NCBI GenBank assembly: GCA_946187325.1
Contig: CAMHQC010000003.1
Coordinates: 1-64,000 of the forward strand
From: an uncultured Clostridia bacterium
Lineage (GTDB): Bacteria > Bacillota > Clostridia > Oscillospirales > Acutalibacteraceae
Length of the DNA stretch: 64,000 bases
Direction: 5' to 3'
How positions within the stretch are numbered: position 1 is the first letter of the stretch; every line of letters starts with the position of its first letter. Below the pieces are notes generated by a model. It was not told where the DNA came from. It saw nothing but the letters and a program-made list of their open reading frames with translations, and did not search any database. This document shows positions 51,553 to 60,936 of this stretch, one piece after another. The position numbers and the translations under genes are program-made.

Positions 51553-53727
51553 CTACTGTGTGTCTTCGTCATTAGCAAAATACAGTTTGGGACACTGCCG
51601 ATTTTGCCCATCTATATTTTTCGTTTCAAATTCTAAATAAAATCTATATATTCTATAGCTTGTAGGGAAATGCACTTTTACTGCATTAGGATTATTGGGA
51701 TATAGTGTGAGTGTATCCTTTTTATTCATAGTATGACCACCGTCACTGTCACCATATCCAAATTCTTGACTTCCGAGCTTCACCTTAAACTTATAGTCTC
51801 CGGCATATTTAATATAAAAACGACAAACCTCTTTACTTCCACTTGTGCCATTCATAAAAGTGCTGTTATTAGCAGATTGAGTATTCGAATCTTTGTATGC
51901 GAATCTGGTATGTCCCCAGTTTCCGCCTCCTTGGAACTCACTGTAAATATAGTTATCTGTATAACCAGGAAGTTTATCTTTATTTGTATACCAACTTAAC
52001 GTCGCCATATCAAAATACTTGCCATTCATACTTAAAATATCGTTTATATTTTGAGTTTGATATTCAGGGTTTCCGCCACTTGGACCAGTAGTTCGCGCAT
52101 CACTAAATACGGCTCTATCAAATTTAGACGAATAGAAAGAAGCCCATGTTCTAAGTTCAAGATTACCGACTTTAGTACTCATTTTTGTCATCTTTTTACC
52201 CGGCCAGTCTGAATTGGTAACAACCTTATCGTTTTTACCTGTACCATATTCAGACGTACTATCCCAAAGATACGCACTGGGAGCATTAAGTGAATTTACA
52301 TCTTCAAATTTACAGGAATCTACAAAATACGTTGATTTTGCTTTTTCTGTTTCCCATGTTCCATACTCATGGCTATAAATCGAATACACTTCGGCATGGT
52401 ATGTATTCGGCAGAGTTGTGGACCACTTATCCCAGTGATCAATATCGTCGCTGTACGAATTTCCTTTGTCCCACGGATCATAGTTCGCGGGGATATTATT
52501 TGCGTCAACATCCGAGTCACCGCATCGGTATATAGCGCAAGAATAGCCCGCGTAAACTGCCGACATATCCTGAATTCCGGAGTCAGTTCTTATATCAACA
52601 TAATAAACGTCTCCGCCTGACTTTACAATTGGATAATGATCGATTATTTCATCATCTTTGATAATTGCAAAATATAATCTCGCTTTAGGATCATCGGTCA
52701 ACCAAGTTTCGCCTCTGGCTTTATTAAGTCCATCATCCCATTCATCTACCGTCATATCCCTTAAATAAACACGACGAGTTTTTACGTATGAGGATGTAAG
52801 CTGGAGATTGATATCGGACGCGTCAATTGAGGTTACAGGAGCGCCTGCCTCAAGCCAAAGCTTAACCGTAACTGTTTCGGTCTTACCTTCTCCGACAGTA
52901 AAGAGAGTATTTCCGTTGAGGTTTTTACCGGCGCCCTGGTTAGCGTATCCCGCGTTAGTGCTATTAGAAATCCAATATCCAACACCGCTTGAATTAATAG
53001 GCGTAGTATCATTAAACTGTTCATTATAATACATATAATTTTTTACAGGACGCGGAGACGGTGTGTTGTTGCTACCTGTCGCGGTTTTTATAGTTGAACC
53101 GTCTAAATATTTAAACTGTCCGTTATTGTTAAATCCGTAGACAGTAGTCGCTCCGTTTACCGTTATAGAAGCGCGCAAATAGTCTTTAAGCGCGGTAGTA
53201 GGAGAATGATCAGCCGTAGTTTTTTCGCCGGCGGCATTAGTTTCACCTGTGTAATCCTTAGCCGCTATAAAAGGATTTGTGTTGCTTTTATCCTTGTACT
53301 CAAACCAATACGCCGTAGGAGCGCCGTTAGACGTTACCCTAAACGTCATGCTTATATAGTTAGTATTAGCGTCGCTCTTAGTTCCCTTGCGGAAAGCTGT
53401 TGTGCTTGTGCCTGACTGGGGGAACATAAAGTTAGTACCGTCGCTATAGCACGCGGAAAGATGCATATCGCCCGACTCGGCAAAGAAATCAGATAAATCG
53501 ACAACGCTTCCTTCTTTCTGAACACTGATATCTGATTTCAGCTTACGGCCGCTGATATGAAGCGGAGTTTTAGTACCATCGTTAGATTTTAACTCTACGT
53601 TTGAAACCTCTTCAATCCAGCTGTAGCTTATACTTACTGTTGTCAATAAAATCAGGATAAGCGCCACCAGAGAGAGCGTCAAATTCCTTTTGCCTAGTGA
53701 CTTTTTAAAAATATTCAGCTTTTTCAT
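51553..53727 (-). CDS. Exported fibre-subunit-like protein with CBM26-like domain
   Basis: A 724-aa protein, the largest of the subunit-like family. It has an N-terminal helix (about 17-36) ending SYSWIEEVSN, a beta-rich body, and the family motif VKLWLEAGAP (about 288-297). A C-terminal half follows with SAYLWDSTSEYG and DWPGKKM (about 484-512), the YLW...WPG layout of CBM26 starch-binding modules, then further beta regions to 724. AAGGAGGTG precedes the ATG. The fusion of a family core to a starch-binding module suggests the exported structure contacts starch; this is inferred from motifs. Confidence 0.75.
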   Translation of the reverse strand: MKKLNIFKKSLGKRNLTLSLVALILILLTTVSISYSWIEEVSNVELKSNDGTKTPLHISGRKLKSDISVQKEGSVVDLSDFFAESGDMHLSACYSDGTNFMFPQSGTSTTAFRKGTKSDANTNYISMTFRVTSNGAPTAYWFEYKDKSNTNPFIAAKDYTGETNAAGEKTTADHSPTTALKDYLRASITVNGATTVYGFNNNGQFKYLDGSTIKTATGSNNTPSPRPVKNYMYYNEQFNDTTPINSSGVGYWISNSTNAGYANQGAGKNLNGNTLFTVGEGKTETVTVKLWLEAGAPVTSIDASDINLQLTSSYVKTRRVYLRDMTVDEWDDGLNKARGETWLTDDPKARLYFAIIKDDEIIDHYPIVKSGGDVYYVDIRTDSGIQDMSAVYAGYSCAIYRCGDSDVDANNIPANYDPWDKGNSYSDDIDHWDKWSTTLPNTYHAEVYSIYSHEYGTWETEKAKSTYFVDSCKFEDVNSLNAPSAYLWDSTSEYGTGKNDKVVTNSDWPGKKMTKMSTKVGNLELRTWASFYSSKFDRAVFSDARTTGPSGGNPEYQTQNINDILSMNGKYFDMATLSWYTNKDKLPGYTDNYIYSEFQGGGNWGHTRFAYKDSNTQSANNSTFMNGTSGSKEVCRFYIKYAGDYKFKVKLGSQEFGYGDSDGGHTMNKKDTLTLYPNNPNAVKVHFPTSYRIYRFYLEFETKNIDGQNRQCPKLYFANDEDTQ

Positions 53728-53755
53728 AGTGACACCTCCTTTTTAATTAATTCCA

Positions 53756-55015
53756 TTAGAAATCGAGACCGTCGAGATCACCGATATCTGATCCGCCGCC
53801 GTCGCTGTCGCCGAGATCTACCCAGTAACCTGTACACTGTTCAGGATTAGCGGCTGCTCCCTCGGCGGTATAGAGCCTGTTAACGCCTCTGTCGAACGTA
53901 TCAGCGCCGGAAATCTTAGAACTCTTAGTAAATTTATAAGTCTGATCAGCGGGATTCGTAGGTCTTAGCTCGAACGAAACTTTATAAGTCATATCGCCCG
54001 GCATATTACACATCCACTCTGAATCACTGCTGTTGTACTTATACATTAGGAAGTCAGTAACATCGTGGGTGCTATCATCTTCAAAGTGAAGATAAAGATG
54101 GTAACCGTCGTTATTAATCTTATTCTTAACCCAATTGCCCGTAGTGCTGTCTTTAAAACGAATAACCTGAGTTTTATCCCAAGAAGTTGTAAACGCAATA
54201 TTAAAATCAATATCGTATGATTCGTAGGTTTGAAGCTTTGACGACTTAGGATCGGCTCCCTCAAGCCATAAAATAATTGAGAGCTTCGTTTCTATACCCT
54301 TTGAGAGCGTAGCCACGGGAGATCCGCCGTACGCATAGTCGGTAAAAGCGTGGGATGTTTGTCGTCCTGTATTAAGTAATGTACCCGAAGCGCTGTCAAC
54401 AGAAGACACAGCTGCCGTGTTGAAAGTTCTGCCGGTCGGGTTAAATACAACAGGCGCGTTCGGCGCTTCGTTATCAGCCTGTGTGCCTGCCCAAATCGCC
54501 ACTCTAAGCGGAGCGGCAAGAGTTGTACTCGCGGTTCCGTTTTTCGGAGTAACGGTGAGGGATGTAATATCATCATTAATATACAACGCCGTGTTATTTT
54601 CCTGTGCGGTTAACGTGAAGTCAATCTGCACGTAGTTTTTATTTTTATCCCCGACATTAGCGCTTCGATATGTAATACTTTCGGTTTCTTTCGAAAAATC
54701 AGTGCCGTCGGTCGGGAAAAACAGATTCCTTCCGTCAACAGACGAAGCGGGAGTAATATATTTGTCAAGGTCGCTGATTCTAAAATCACTAGTACCGCTG
54801 TCGTTTACACGAAGACCTTTACCGCACTGGAGCGTATATTGTCCCGCGTCTAACTTAGCGGTGTTGATTGAGAACCAAGAGAAAGTTCCCGTTATAAATA
54901 TAGCAAGAGCTATAGAAAGTGAGATGAGCGAGAAGTAGAATTGTCTTTTTGTAGCTTTTCTTCGGTTAAAGCTCTCAATCGCCATACGGCGAATTGTTGA
55001 CTGTTCTTTCTTCAT
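53756..55015 (-). CDS. Exported fibre-subunit-like protein
   Basis: A 419-aa protein. A basic N-terminus (1-25) is followed by one helix (about 28-47) with the block TFSWFSINTAKLDAGQ (about 44-59). The beta-rich body carries the family motif IILWLEGADPKSSK (247-260). The ATG at 55015 follows GAGGTG; the GTG just before it is less likely. The C-terminus is Gly/Asp-rich (GDSDGGGSDIGDLDGL). No enzymatic motif; a structural role is inferred from relatives and the neighbouring signal peptidases. Confidence 0.75.
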   Translation of the reverse strand: MKKEQSTIRRMAIESFNRRKATKRQFYFSLISLSIALAIFITGTFSWFSINTAKLDAGQYTLQCGKGLRVNDSGTSDFRISDLDKYITPASSVDGRNLFFPTDGTDFSKETESITYRSANVGDKNKNYVQIDFTLTAQENNTALYINDDITSLTVTPKNGTASTTLAAPLRVAIWAGTQADNEAPNAPVVFNPTGRTFNTAAVSSVDSASGTLLNTGRQTSHAFTDYAYGGSPVATLSKGIETKLSIILWLEGADPKSSKLQTYESYDIDFNIAFTTSWDKTQVIRFKDSTTGNWVKNKINNDGYHLYLHFEDDSTHDVTDFLMYKYNSSDSEWMCNMPGDMTYKVSFELRPTNPADQTYKFTKSSKISGADTFDRGVNRLYTAEGAAANPEQCTGYWVDLGDSDGGGSDIGDLDGLDF

Positions 55016-55075
55016 CACATCACCTCATTTCGTAATAACAGTATTTAAGAATAAAATTTGTTTAATGTTATAGGT

Positions 55076-56356
55076 TTATTTGAACTCAAGATGGAGATTA
55101 AACTGTCCGCCGTCCATAGCGCGGCGCGACTCTAAATCTTCTCCTTCAAGCCAAATTCTCAGAGTGTATTTATATACATAGTAGTTTGTTTCAGAGTCGG
55201 GATTTTCCGCATCCTGACGTAACCGGGATGTCCTAAGATGATCGGATTCACTTACGCTTGACGCTTTAAAATCTGTGCCCAATACCGGATGTGTATCAGA
55301 CTTAACACTCTCTTTAGTTGTAACAACGAAGTGTTCATCGGTTCCCGCTGTTTTTTTCTGGACTACTACTCCCTCGTTCTTATTGATTTGATATTGAGTG
55401 GAATTCGTATTCCATTTAGCCTCATACGCCGGCGATTTAGGCGTTCCCGCGCTCGCGGGCTTGTAATAAGTATGGAAATAAGTAATATCGTTATCCTGAC
55501 TATCCGTGGGAGCTATAGGGGTTTGACCCGCATATTTTATACCTCTTTCAAGCGTCCAATCGTTAGTTTTACCTGTATTACTTACATTCATCTTAATATC
55601 GGGACGCGGTAACCACAAGCAAGTAAGATGCCTATTGTAAGGAACATTTCCGGCTTCATTATGAAATTCTAACTTTTCAGTTGTAGCAACTCCACTGGAA
55701 TATCCCTGCTTAACATAAGCTCCTTGAGCCAGAAGCGCTACGCGAACCGCGCCGACAATTGAGTCGGAGCTGAAATTGCCGTATGAACTCTTTTTACCTG
55801 CGGGAATTTCGCTATCATTCAAATGCTCATTACTCGCGGACAAATAGGATGTAGACGCGAGAGTTACGTCCTTAGTCTGTGAACGAGCATAGAACTCATA
55901 CTCTATATATCTCGGTTCTTCGGCAAAATCGGGGTTAACATTCCTTATTTTTTCAACTTCTGTTTGAGATAACGCGTCTTCCCAAGCGCCGCCGATACTT
56001 ACCTCTCTACCCTTTTTAGTCGCAGTATCTTTATCCTTAATTATACTGAAACTGGGTACAATAAGGCTCTCTCCGTCGCCTGTGCAGTCTTTAGTAAGTG
56101 TAACATCTGTGTTAAACTCCAACTTACCGGAAAAAGTTTTCGGTCCACGATCATTGCCGTTTTCATCGTAATCAACCTCAGCAAGACCAATCTCGTTCGG
56201 AAAAGCCGATCTGACGCTGATGTTATTCGCGGTAACTACTTTGTTTACACTAAACCATGACCATACAGCCAAAAGACCTGCTACAAGCACAACAAGCATC
56301 ATTATTAAATTTTTAGAAATTATAAATCGCCTGCTTGGGCCTGCGTTATTAGCCAT
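55076..56356 (-). CDS. Exported fibre-subunit-like protein
   Basis: A 426-aa protein with a helix at about 14-34, then WSWFSVNKVVTANNISVRS (about 32-50), the cluster's N-terminal block. The family motif comes at the very end, LRIWLEGEDLES (about 399-410), followed by an FNLHLEF strand. AGAGG lies in the last codons of the upstream coiled-coil gene and the ATG follows its stop by 3 nt, so the two are tightly coupled. Confidence 0.75.
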   Translation of the reverse strand: MANNAGPSRRFIISKNLIMMLVVLVAGLLAVWSWFSVNKVVTANNISVRSAFPNEIGLAEVDYDENGNDRGPKTFSGKLEFNTDVTLTKDCTGDGESLIVPSFSIIKDKDTATKKGREVSIGGAWEDALSQTEVEKIRNVNPDFAEEPRYIEYEFYARSQTKDVTLASTSYLSASNEHLNDSEIPAGKKSSYGNFSSDSIVGAVRVALLAQGAYVKQGYSSGVATTEKLEFHNEAGNVPYNRHLTCLWLPRPDIKMNVSNTGKTNDWTLERGIKYAGQTPIAPTDSQDNDITYFHTYYKPASAGTPKSPAYEAKWNTNSTQYQINKNEGVVVQKKTAGTDEHFVVTTKESVKSDTHPVLGTDFKASSVSESDHLRTSRLRQDAENPDSETNYYVYKYTLRIWLEGEDLESRRAMDGGQFNLHLEFK

Positions 56357-56359
56357 AGT

Positions 56360-58903
56360 TTAACCTCTGTAGAAATAAACTCCTATAACAGATTTTCCGC
56401 TTTTCTGACCTTTATTGTGGAAAACCTTTACTTTCTCGACTCCCTCGTCGCTGAGGAAAGACGAGAAACTACTAATATAGTTTTTATCCATTGTTTTATA
56501 AGTTAGATAAGCGCAAGACTTATCGGCATTCGCGAGCTGTTCGGATACAACAGGTTTGCAATCGTCAAATTTAGTGGAAGATAACTTCTTCACAACCTCA
56601 ATCTGATTCATATCGCCCGAGTAAACAGTCACTCTCCTGCCGTCGTTTACAATAAATAGACAGGAAATATTGTTTATACTCGGAATACTGAATAATCCGC
56701 CCGCGTTAGCGATAGATTCCGCCTTTAAAGCCTGAATACCAAGCGCTCCGTAAGTAAGATCGTAACCGAATAGACCTTCGATTCCGCGAGCAATTTTGAG
56801 CTCTTTCTTATACTTAGCGGCAGTATCGTTGGCTTTCTTAGCGGCTTTCTTAGCCTCTGCCTGTGCTTTTGTAACTTGCTTTTTGATTTCAGCCTTAGCC
56901 TTCTTGTCAGCCTCTTTCTGGGCTGCCTTTACGCGGCTGTCAGCGTCTTTCTGAATCTTAGCTTTTTCAGATTCTTTCTGTTTATCGAGCTTATCCATAG
57001 CGGATTGATGTTCTTTATTAAGCTTATCAATCGCGGCTTTATGGTCAGCTGAAATTTTAGCTCTCTCTTCCTCAAACATTTTGTTGAGTTCGTCAACATG
57101 ATTTGTATGAGCCGCTTTCTCGGCGTCTACGTCAGCCTTGTGAGCTTCTTTCTCGCCGGCGAGTTCATTAGTTGTATTGGTGAGATTTGTGCTGAGTTTT
57201 TCAATCTCGGAACTCTGCTGAGCAATTGTATTATCACGCTCGGAAAGTGTGGAATTGAGGGCTGTAATCTGCTCTTTAGCTCCCGCGATCTCTGTTTCGA
57301 GGGAAGCAATAGCGTCTTTCTGCTGAGCGATAGTCGCCTCGTGAGCCTCAATAGTAGCTTTCTGAGCGGCGTTCTCAGCTTCAAGATTTGAAACTCTCTC
57401 TTCGAGCTGTGCCTTAGTCTTTTCGAGCTCGGCAACATAAGCTTCAAGTTCCTCAATACGAGCCTTTTGCTGAGCAACAATTTCTTCAAGTTCAGCAATT
57501 TTAGCCTTTTGCTCCTCAATAATCTGCTCAAGTTCAGCAATTTTAGCTTCGAGTTCAGCCTTAATCTGCTCGAGTTCGGCAATCTTAGCCTTCTGTTCCT
57601 CGATAACTGACTGCAGATATTTAACCTGAGCCTCGAGTTCTTCAACTCTCGCCTCGAGTTCAGCGATTCTCTCCTTAGCCTTAAGGAGTTCCGCCTTGGT
57701 TTTCTGGAGCTCGTTCTCAAGATTCTTAATCTGCTCTTCAAGTGCCTTGATAGAGCTCTTCAGAGACTCGATCTGCTTATCGCGCTTTTCGATTTCTCGT
57801 TTCAGAGCAGCGATTTCAGATTTTTGGTCGCGGATAACTTTTTCACGCTCACGGATTTCCTGTAAGCGTATCTTCATTTCTTCCTTACGGATTTTCTCTA
57901 TAAGTTCCGCGGTTTCGGTATCGCCGGTCTTTTCACGCTGTCTGCGCTGTTCCTGATAGCGATCCTCAAGCATATTTTTAAGCGCGGGGTTGGTTGAGAT
58001 TGAGAGCATAAAATGCTGGAATCCCATCGAGTAATACAGGCCTTCCTGTACGTCCTTATCCATTTTACCGGAGAAGTCACGGCCTATAATCTCGTAACCG
58101 GGCTTATTATAAGCGTAAAGATAGTTAAATAAGTCAAGTCCTGCCTTATAGTTAGGGTTCTTAGTCATAAGGTTTGTGCGGTTGATAGGAGGCTTAACTC
58201 TTATACATTTTTTGAGTGCCTGCATCATATCCGTATTCAAGAAGCTGTTCAGCTTTTCACGAATACGACGTACACGGTCAAAGTCGGAGAGTTTTTCAAA
58301 ATCTTTTACATCGAGGTCGTCGGCTTTAGCGTCCTTTACCTCGTTAGAGTAAACGATTTTGAACGTAACGCGCTGGTTATTCATCACCATATCACGATCC
58401 ATCTCTACCTTATCAAAGGTATCGGTGGGCGCGTCAACCATCTTGCGATATTTGTCCGCAACGAAGTCGAGCGCGTTCTCGATTAATGTGATTAAAAAAC
58501 GGTTTTCGTAGGTTTCGAAAGAGTCCTCACGTTCAATGGTAAGAACTTTATTCGGAGTAACCTTACCGTCGTCGTCTATAGCGTCAATAAAGTTAGTATG
58601 CTGGATTAAATGTTTAACAGAATCTTTGTTGATAATTTTAGCCTTATCAATTCTGTAAACTTCGTTGTTTTCTACGATGAAACGTCTTTGTTCATCAATA
58701 GCTCTTTCAATATACGGAATAGTATCCTCTATCGCGGTAACCCATTCCATATCGATAACTTTTTCATTAAGTTTACCGGAAAGGATATCTTCGCCCTTAT
58801 CGTTATCCTCCATATTAGAGATAAGATAGTTAGCGGTAAAGTCTGTAGCGAGGTGTTTTTGCATGTACTTATAGGAACGATAGTACTTATCAAAATTCTC
58901 CAA
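56360..58903 (-). CDS. DUF2357/McrC-like N-domain fused to a long coiled coil
   Basis: An 847-aa protein. The N-terminal region (about 1-330) includes EREDSFETYENRFLITLIENALDFV (near 124-148; key residues E-T-Y-E-N-R-F). This resembles the DUF2357 / McrC-side partner of McrB-type AAA+ proteins. An almost unbroken coiled coil follows (about 330-705, heptads rich in Glu/Lys/Ala, EELEAQVKYLQSVIEEQKAKI-like repeats), then a small globular C-terminus (about 715-847, GYDLTYGALGIQALKAESIA). I see no PD-(D/E)xK nuclease active site in the C-terminus, unlike typical McrC. TTG start with GAGGTGAG upstream. It lies directly after the McrB-like gene. The DUF2357 call is by motif memory and needs a profile search. 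Confidence 0.65.
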   Translation of the reverse strand: MENFDKYYRSYKYMQKHLATDFTANYLISNMEDNDKGEDILSGKLNEKVIDMEWVTAIEDTIPYIERAIDEQRRFIVENNEVYRIDKAKIINKDSVKHLIQHTNFIDAIDDDGKVTPNKVLTIEREDSFETYENRFLITLIENALDFVADKYRKMVDAPTDTFDKVEMDRDMVMNNQRVTFKIVYSNEVKDAKADDLDVKDFEKLSDFDRVRRIREKLNSFLNTDMMQALKKCIRVKPPINRTNLMTKNPNYKAGLDLFNYLYAYNKPGYEIIGRDFSGKMDKDVQEGLYYSMGFQHFMLSISTNPALKNMLEDRYQEQRRQREKTGDTETAELIEKIRKEEMKIRLQEIREREKVIRDQKSEIAALKREIEKRDKQIESLKSSIKALEEQIKNLENELQKTKAELLKAKERIAELEARVEELEAQVKYLQSVIEEQKAKIAELEQIKAELEAKIAELEQIIEEQKAKIAELEEIVAQQKARIEELEAYVAELEKTKAQLEERVSNLEAENAAQKATIEAHEATIAQQKDAIASLETEIAGAKEQITALNSTLSERDNTIAQQSSEIEKLSTNLTNTTNELAGEKEAHKADVDAEKAAHTNHVDELNKMFEEERAKISADHKAAIDKLNKEHQSAMDKLDKQKESEKAKIQKDADSRVKAAQKEADKKAKAEIKKQVTKAQAEAKKAAKKANDTAAKYKKELKIARGIEGLFGYDLTYGALGIQALKAESIANAGGLFSIPSINNISCLFIVNDGRRVTVYSGDMNQIEVVKKLSSTKFDDCKPVVSEQLANADKSCAYLTYKTMDKNYISSFSSFLSDEGVEKVKVFHNKGQKSGKSVIGVYFYRG

Positions 58904-58996
58904 GAATCACTCACCTCTCTTTTGTATAAAACCTAATACTCAATTAAACACCTTATGGGACGCTAAAAATATTCGGCGTCCCTATAAGAATGGTAA

Positions 58997-60523
58997 TTAC
59001 GCAAGCTTCTTGAGCATGAGGAGATAATCTTTACACTCGCCCATGTTCTCTTCGCCGAATAATTCATCCATATAAGCTATCAGACCGTCAATCTCGTCAC
59101 GGATATAAGAAAGGTTAAGAGCCTCGAATTTACGTAAAACCTTACGCGCAAGTATGTAATCAAGACCGTCAATCTCTGTTCCGCCTGTTCCTACGTACGC
59201 GGGAACATAGTCCTTAATCTGCTTCATAATACGGTTACCAAAAGCTACTCGGAAATGAGCAATTACGTAATCGTCTACTAAAGCAAGTTTGTTAAGAAGA
59301 TCGTCTGAAATCGGATTATCGGCTTTAGCCTTATTGAGTATATCTTCAAAGTGGTGATAGTTAATAACTACAGGAGGTGTATCGGGAGCTTCGAAAGCAA
59401 CACCCTTAGTGTCGATGTTTATAGGCATAGCACGGTCGTACACCTTATCGGTAACGGCGAATGTCGAGTCATCGTTGTTGATTGTTCCGCAATACCACAT
59501 ATTAGGCGGAACAGTAAATTTACCCTTTTTAAGCTGTTTCGGGTCGTTTTTCCACTGGCTCGGAACGAGGTCTACTACCCATTCTTCTCTGCGCGGCATT
59601 TCAAGAATAGAGAGCATTTCAGCGAAGTAATACTCAACACGCGCGATGTTCATCTCATCGAGAATTACAAGGTAAACATTCTCGTTATAGTTAGCTTCGT
59701 ACATAGCACGAAGAAGCTCGGTTTCGTTATATTTCTTTGTAAATTCATTGAAGTAGCCGAAAAGCTCGGAACGGTCACGCCATGAAGGCTGTACAGGAGT
59801 AATTACAGAGTCGTTGCTGACGTATTTACCAAAAGCGTAAGCAAGAGATGTTTTACCTGTACCGGAAATACCCTGAAGTACGATAAGTCTTGTGGACGCG
59901 AAAGCCGAAACAAAGCGGCGAATCATTGCTATATCATAATAAAGTCCAAGTCTTGAACAAGCGAATAAGCGGAAACGGTCGCAGAATTCGGGGAGAGTAA
60001 TGTCGTTATCATACTCAGGCGGCTGATAATCTGCCCACTCTTCGTCGAGAGCGGTAAGCTTGAGGAAACGAACCTCGCCTGTATCGCCGTCTTCTTCTCC
60101 GCCGTTTAATGTTTCGAGTTCTTCGCCTGTAAGCTCGGAAATTTCGTTCGGGTTAAGTCCTATCTGGGAAACTTTCATCGAAAGGATCTTGTCTTTCTCA
60201 AGGTTAAGACGCATAACCTCACGGTTTAGCGCCTGTACTTCCTGTACAAGAGAGCCTGTATCCTTACGAGCGCGTTTGTTTCTAAAGAATTTCTTTAAGG
60301 AAACAACTATTAAGAAAATAATAAATCCTAAAACCGCGACTAATAATAAAATCGCGATAATCGCTACAACCCAAGCGAGACCGCCGAGTTTAGTGGTATA
60401 GCGTGAGATAATGCTGATGTACTCGGGAATATTAAACGCGCCGAGTATAGAGACAATTCCGTTCCATATAGAACCGAAGAACTGTCCTAAAAACTGAAAG
60501 AGAAATTGAAATACTGTATCCAT
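58997..60523 (-). CDS. Membrane-anchored McrB-like AAA+ ATPase
   Basis: A 508-aa protein. An amphipathic start precedes one strong membrane helix (about 50-74) and a basic stretch, a short coiled region (about 90-115) and a linker. The McrB/MoxR-branch AAA+ domain follows: Walker A GISGTGKTS (218-226), SWRDRSELFGYFNEF, Walker B VILDEMNIARVEYYFAEML (286-304) and the sensor region GTINNDDSTFAVTDKVYDRA (346-365). Classic McrB has NTAD at that sensor; here it is NNDD. Full ATPase motifs imply an active motor tethered to the inner membrane. AAGGAG precedes the ATG. It pairs with the DUF2357-like coiled-coil gene 93 bp downstream. Nucleotide (GTP or ATP) preference is unknown. Confidence 0.85.
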   Translation of the reverse strand: MDTVFQFLFQFLGQFFGSIWNGIVSILGAFNIPEYISIISRYTTKLGGLAWVVAIIAILLLVAVLGFIIFLIVVSLKKFFRNKRARKDTGSLVQEVQALNREVMRLNLEKDKILSMKVSQIGLNPNEISELTGEELETLNGGEEDGDTGEVRFLKLTALDEEWADYQPPEYDNDITLPEFCDRFRLFACSRLGLYYDIAMIRRFVSAFASTRLIVLQGISGTGKTSLAYAFGKYVSNDSVITPVQPSWRDRSELFGYFNEFTKKYNETELLRAMYEANYNENVYLVILDEMNIARVEYYFAEMLSILEMPRREEWVVDLVPSQWKNDPKQLKKGKFTVPPNMWYCGTINNDDSTFAVTDKVYDRAMPINIDTKGVAFEAPDTPPVVINYHHFEDILNKAKADNPISDDLLNKLALVDDYVIAHFRVAFGNRIMKQIKDYVPAYVGTGGTEIDGLDYILARKVLRKFEALNLSYIRDEIDGLIAYMDELFGEENMGECKDYLLMLKKLA

Positions 60524-60770
60524 AGTTTTCTCCTTAAAAAAATCTTCATCGCCGGTCTGGAGCTTTCTGACCTCGGCTCCATTTTAATCCAAGTTTTATC
60601 ATTTCGACGCTTTTACGCCGTACTTTAACCAGGATAACCGTCGTTATGAGTTATTACGAATGAGCTAATAATTTAACTTTTCCACCGAAATTCCTTAACA
60701 TTACGGGCGCTATACGCTGTACTTCGGAATTTCAGCTTTATGTTGAAAAATTATTAGGGGCAAAGTAAAC

Positions 60771-60822
60771 TAATTAACAATTAACAGTTAAATATTATCA
60801 GTTAGTAATTAAAAGTTAACTA
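60771..60822. repeat. AATTAACA-type word array
   Basis: CTAATTAACAATTAACAG with further GTTAA/TTAAC variants. It is another member of the near-heptamer word-repeat class seen elsewhere in the window. Confidence 0.6.
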
Positions 60823-60853
60823 TAAAATTTTAGCTTAAAATTGCAGGGGTTTA

Positions 60854-60899
60854 CCCCTTTAAAAAGGTGTATTCTACATCATACCCCTTTTTAAAGGGG
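60854..60899. repeat. CCCCTTTTTAAAGGGG palindromes (pair)
   Basis: An imperfect copy (60854-60869) and a perfect copy (60884-60899) in inverted orientation, 37 bp downstream of the signal peptidase stop. The same palindrome recurs at 62887-62902 and 63801-63816. Confidence 0.75.
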
Positions 60900-60936
60900 T
60901 AATTTTTCATACAAACTACGTAACAATAGCGTTACA

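Larger units (their letters stand above)
60524..60936. other. 413-bp spacer upstream of the AAA+ gene
   Basis: No gene with a ribosome binding site. It holds a word array of AATTAACA/AGTTAA type (about 60771-60822) and two inverted CCCCTTT/AAAGGGG hairpins (60854-60899). An own promoter for the AAA+ gene may be here, but I cannot pick one with confidence. Confidence 0.55.

Noticed and set aside
56360-60523. Firm call as a type IV restriction (McrBC) or CoCoNuT system
   Set aside because: No visible nuclease active site, the McrB sensor motif is altered, and the neighbours are exported proteins; kept only as an alternative.
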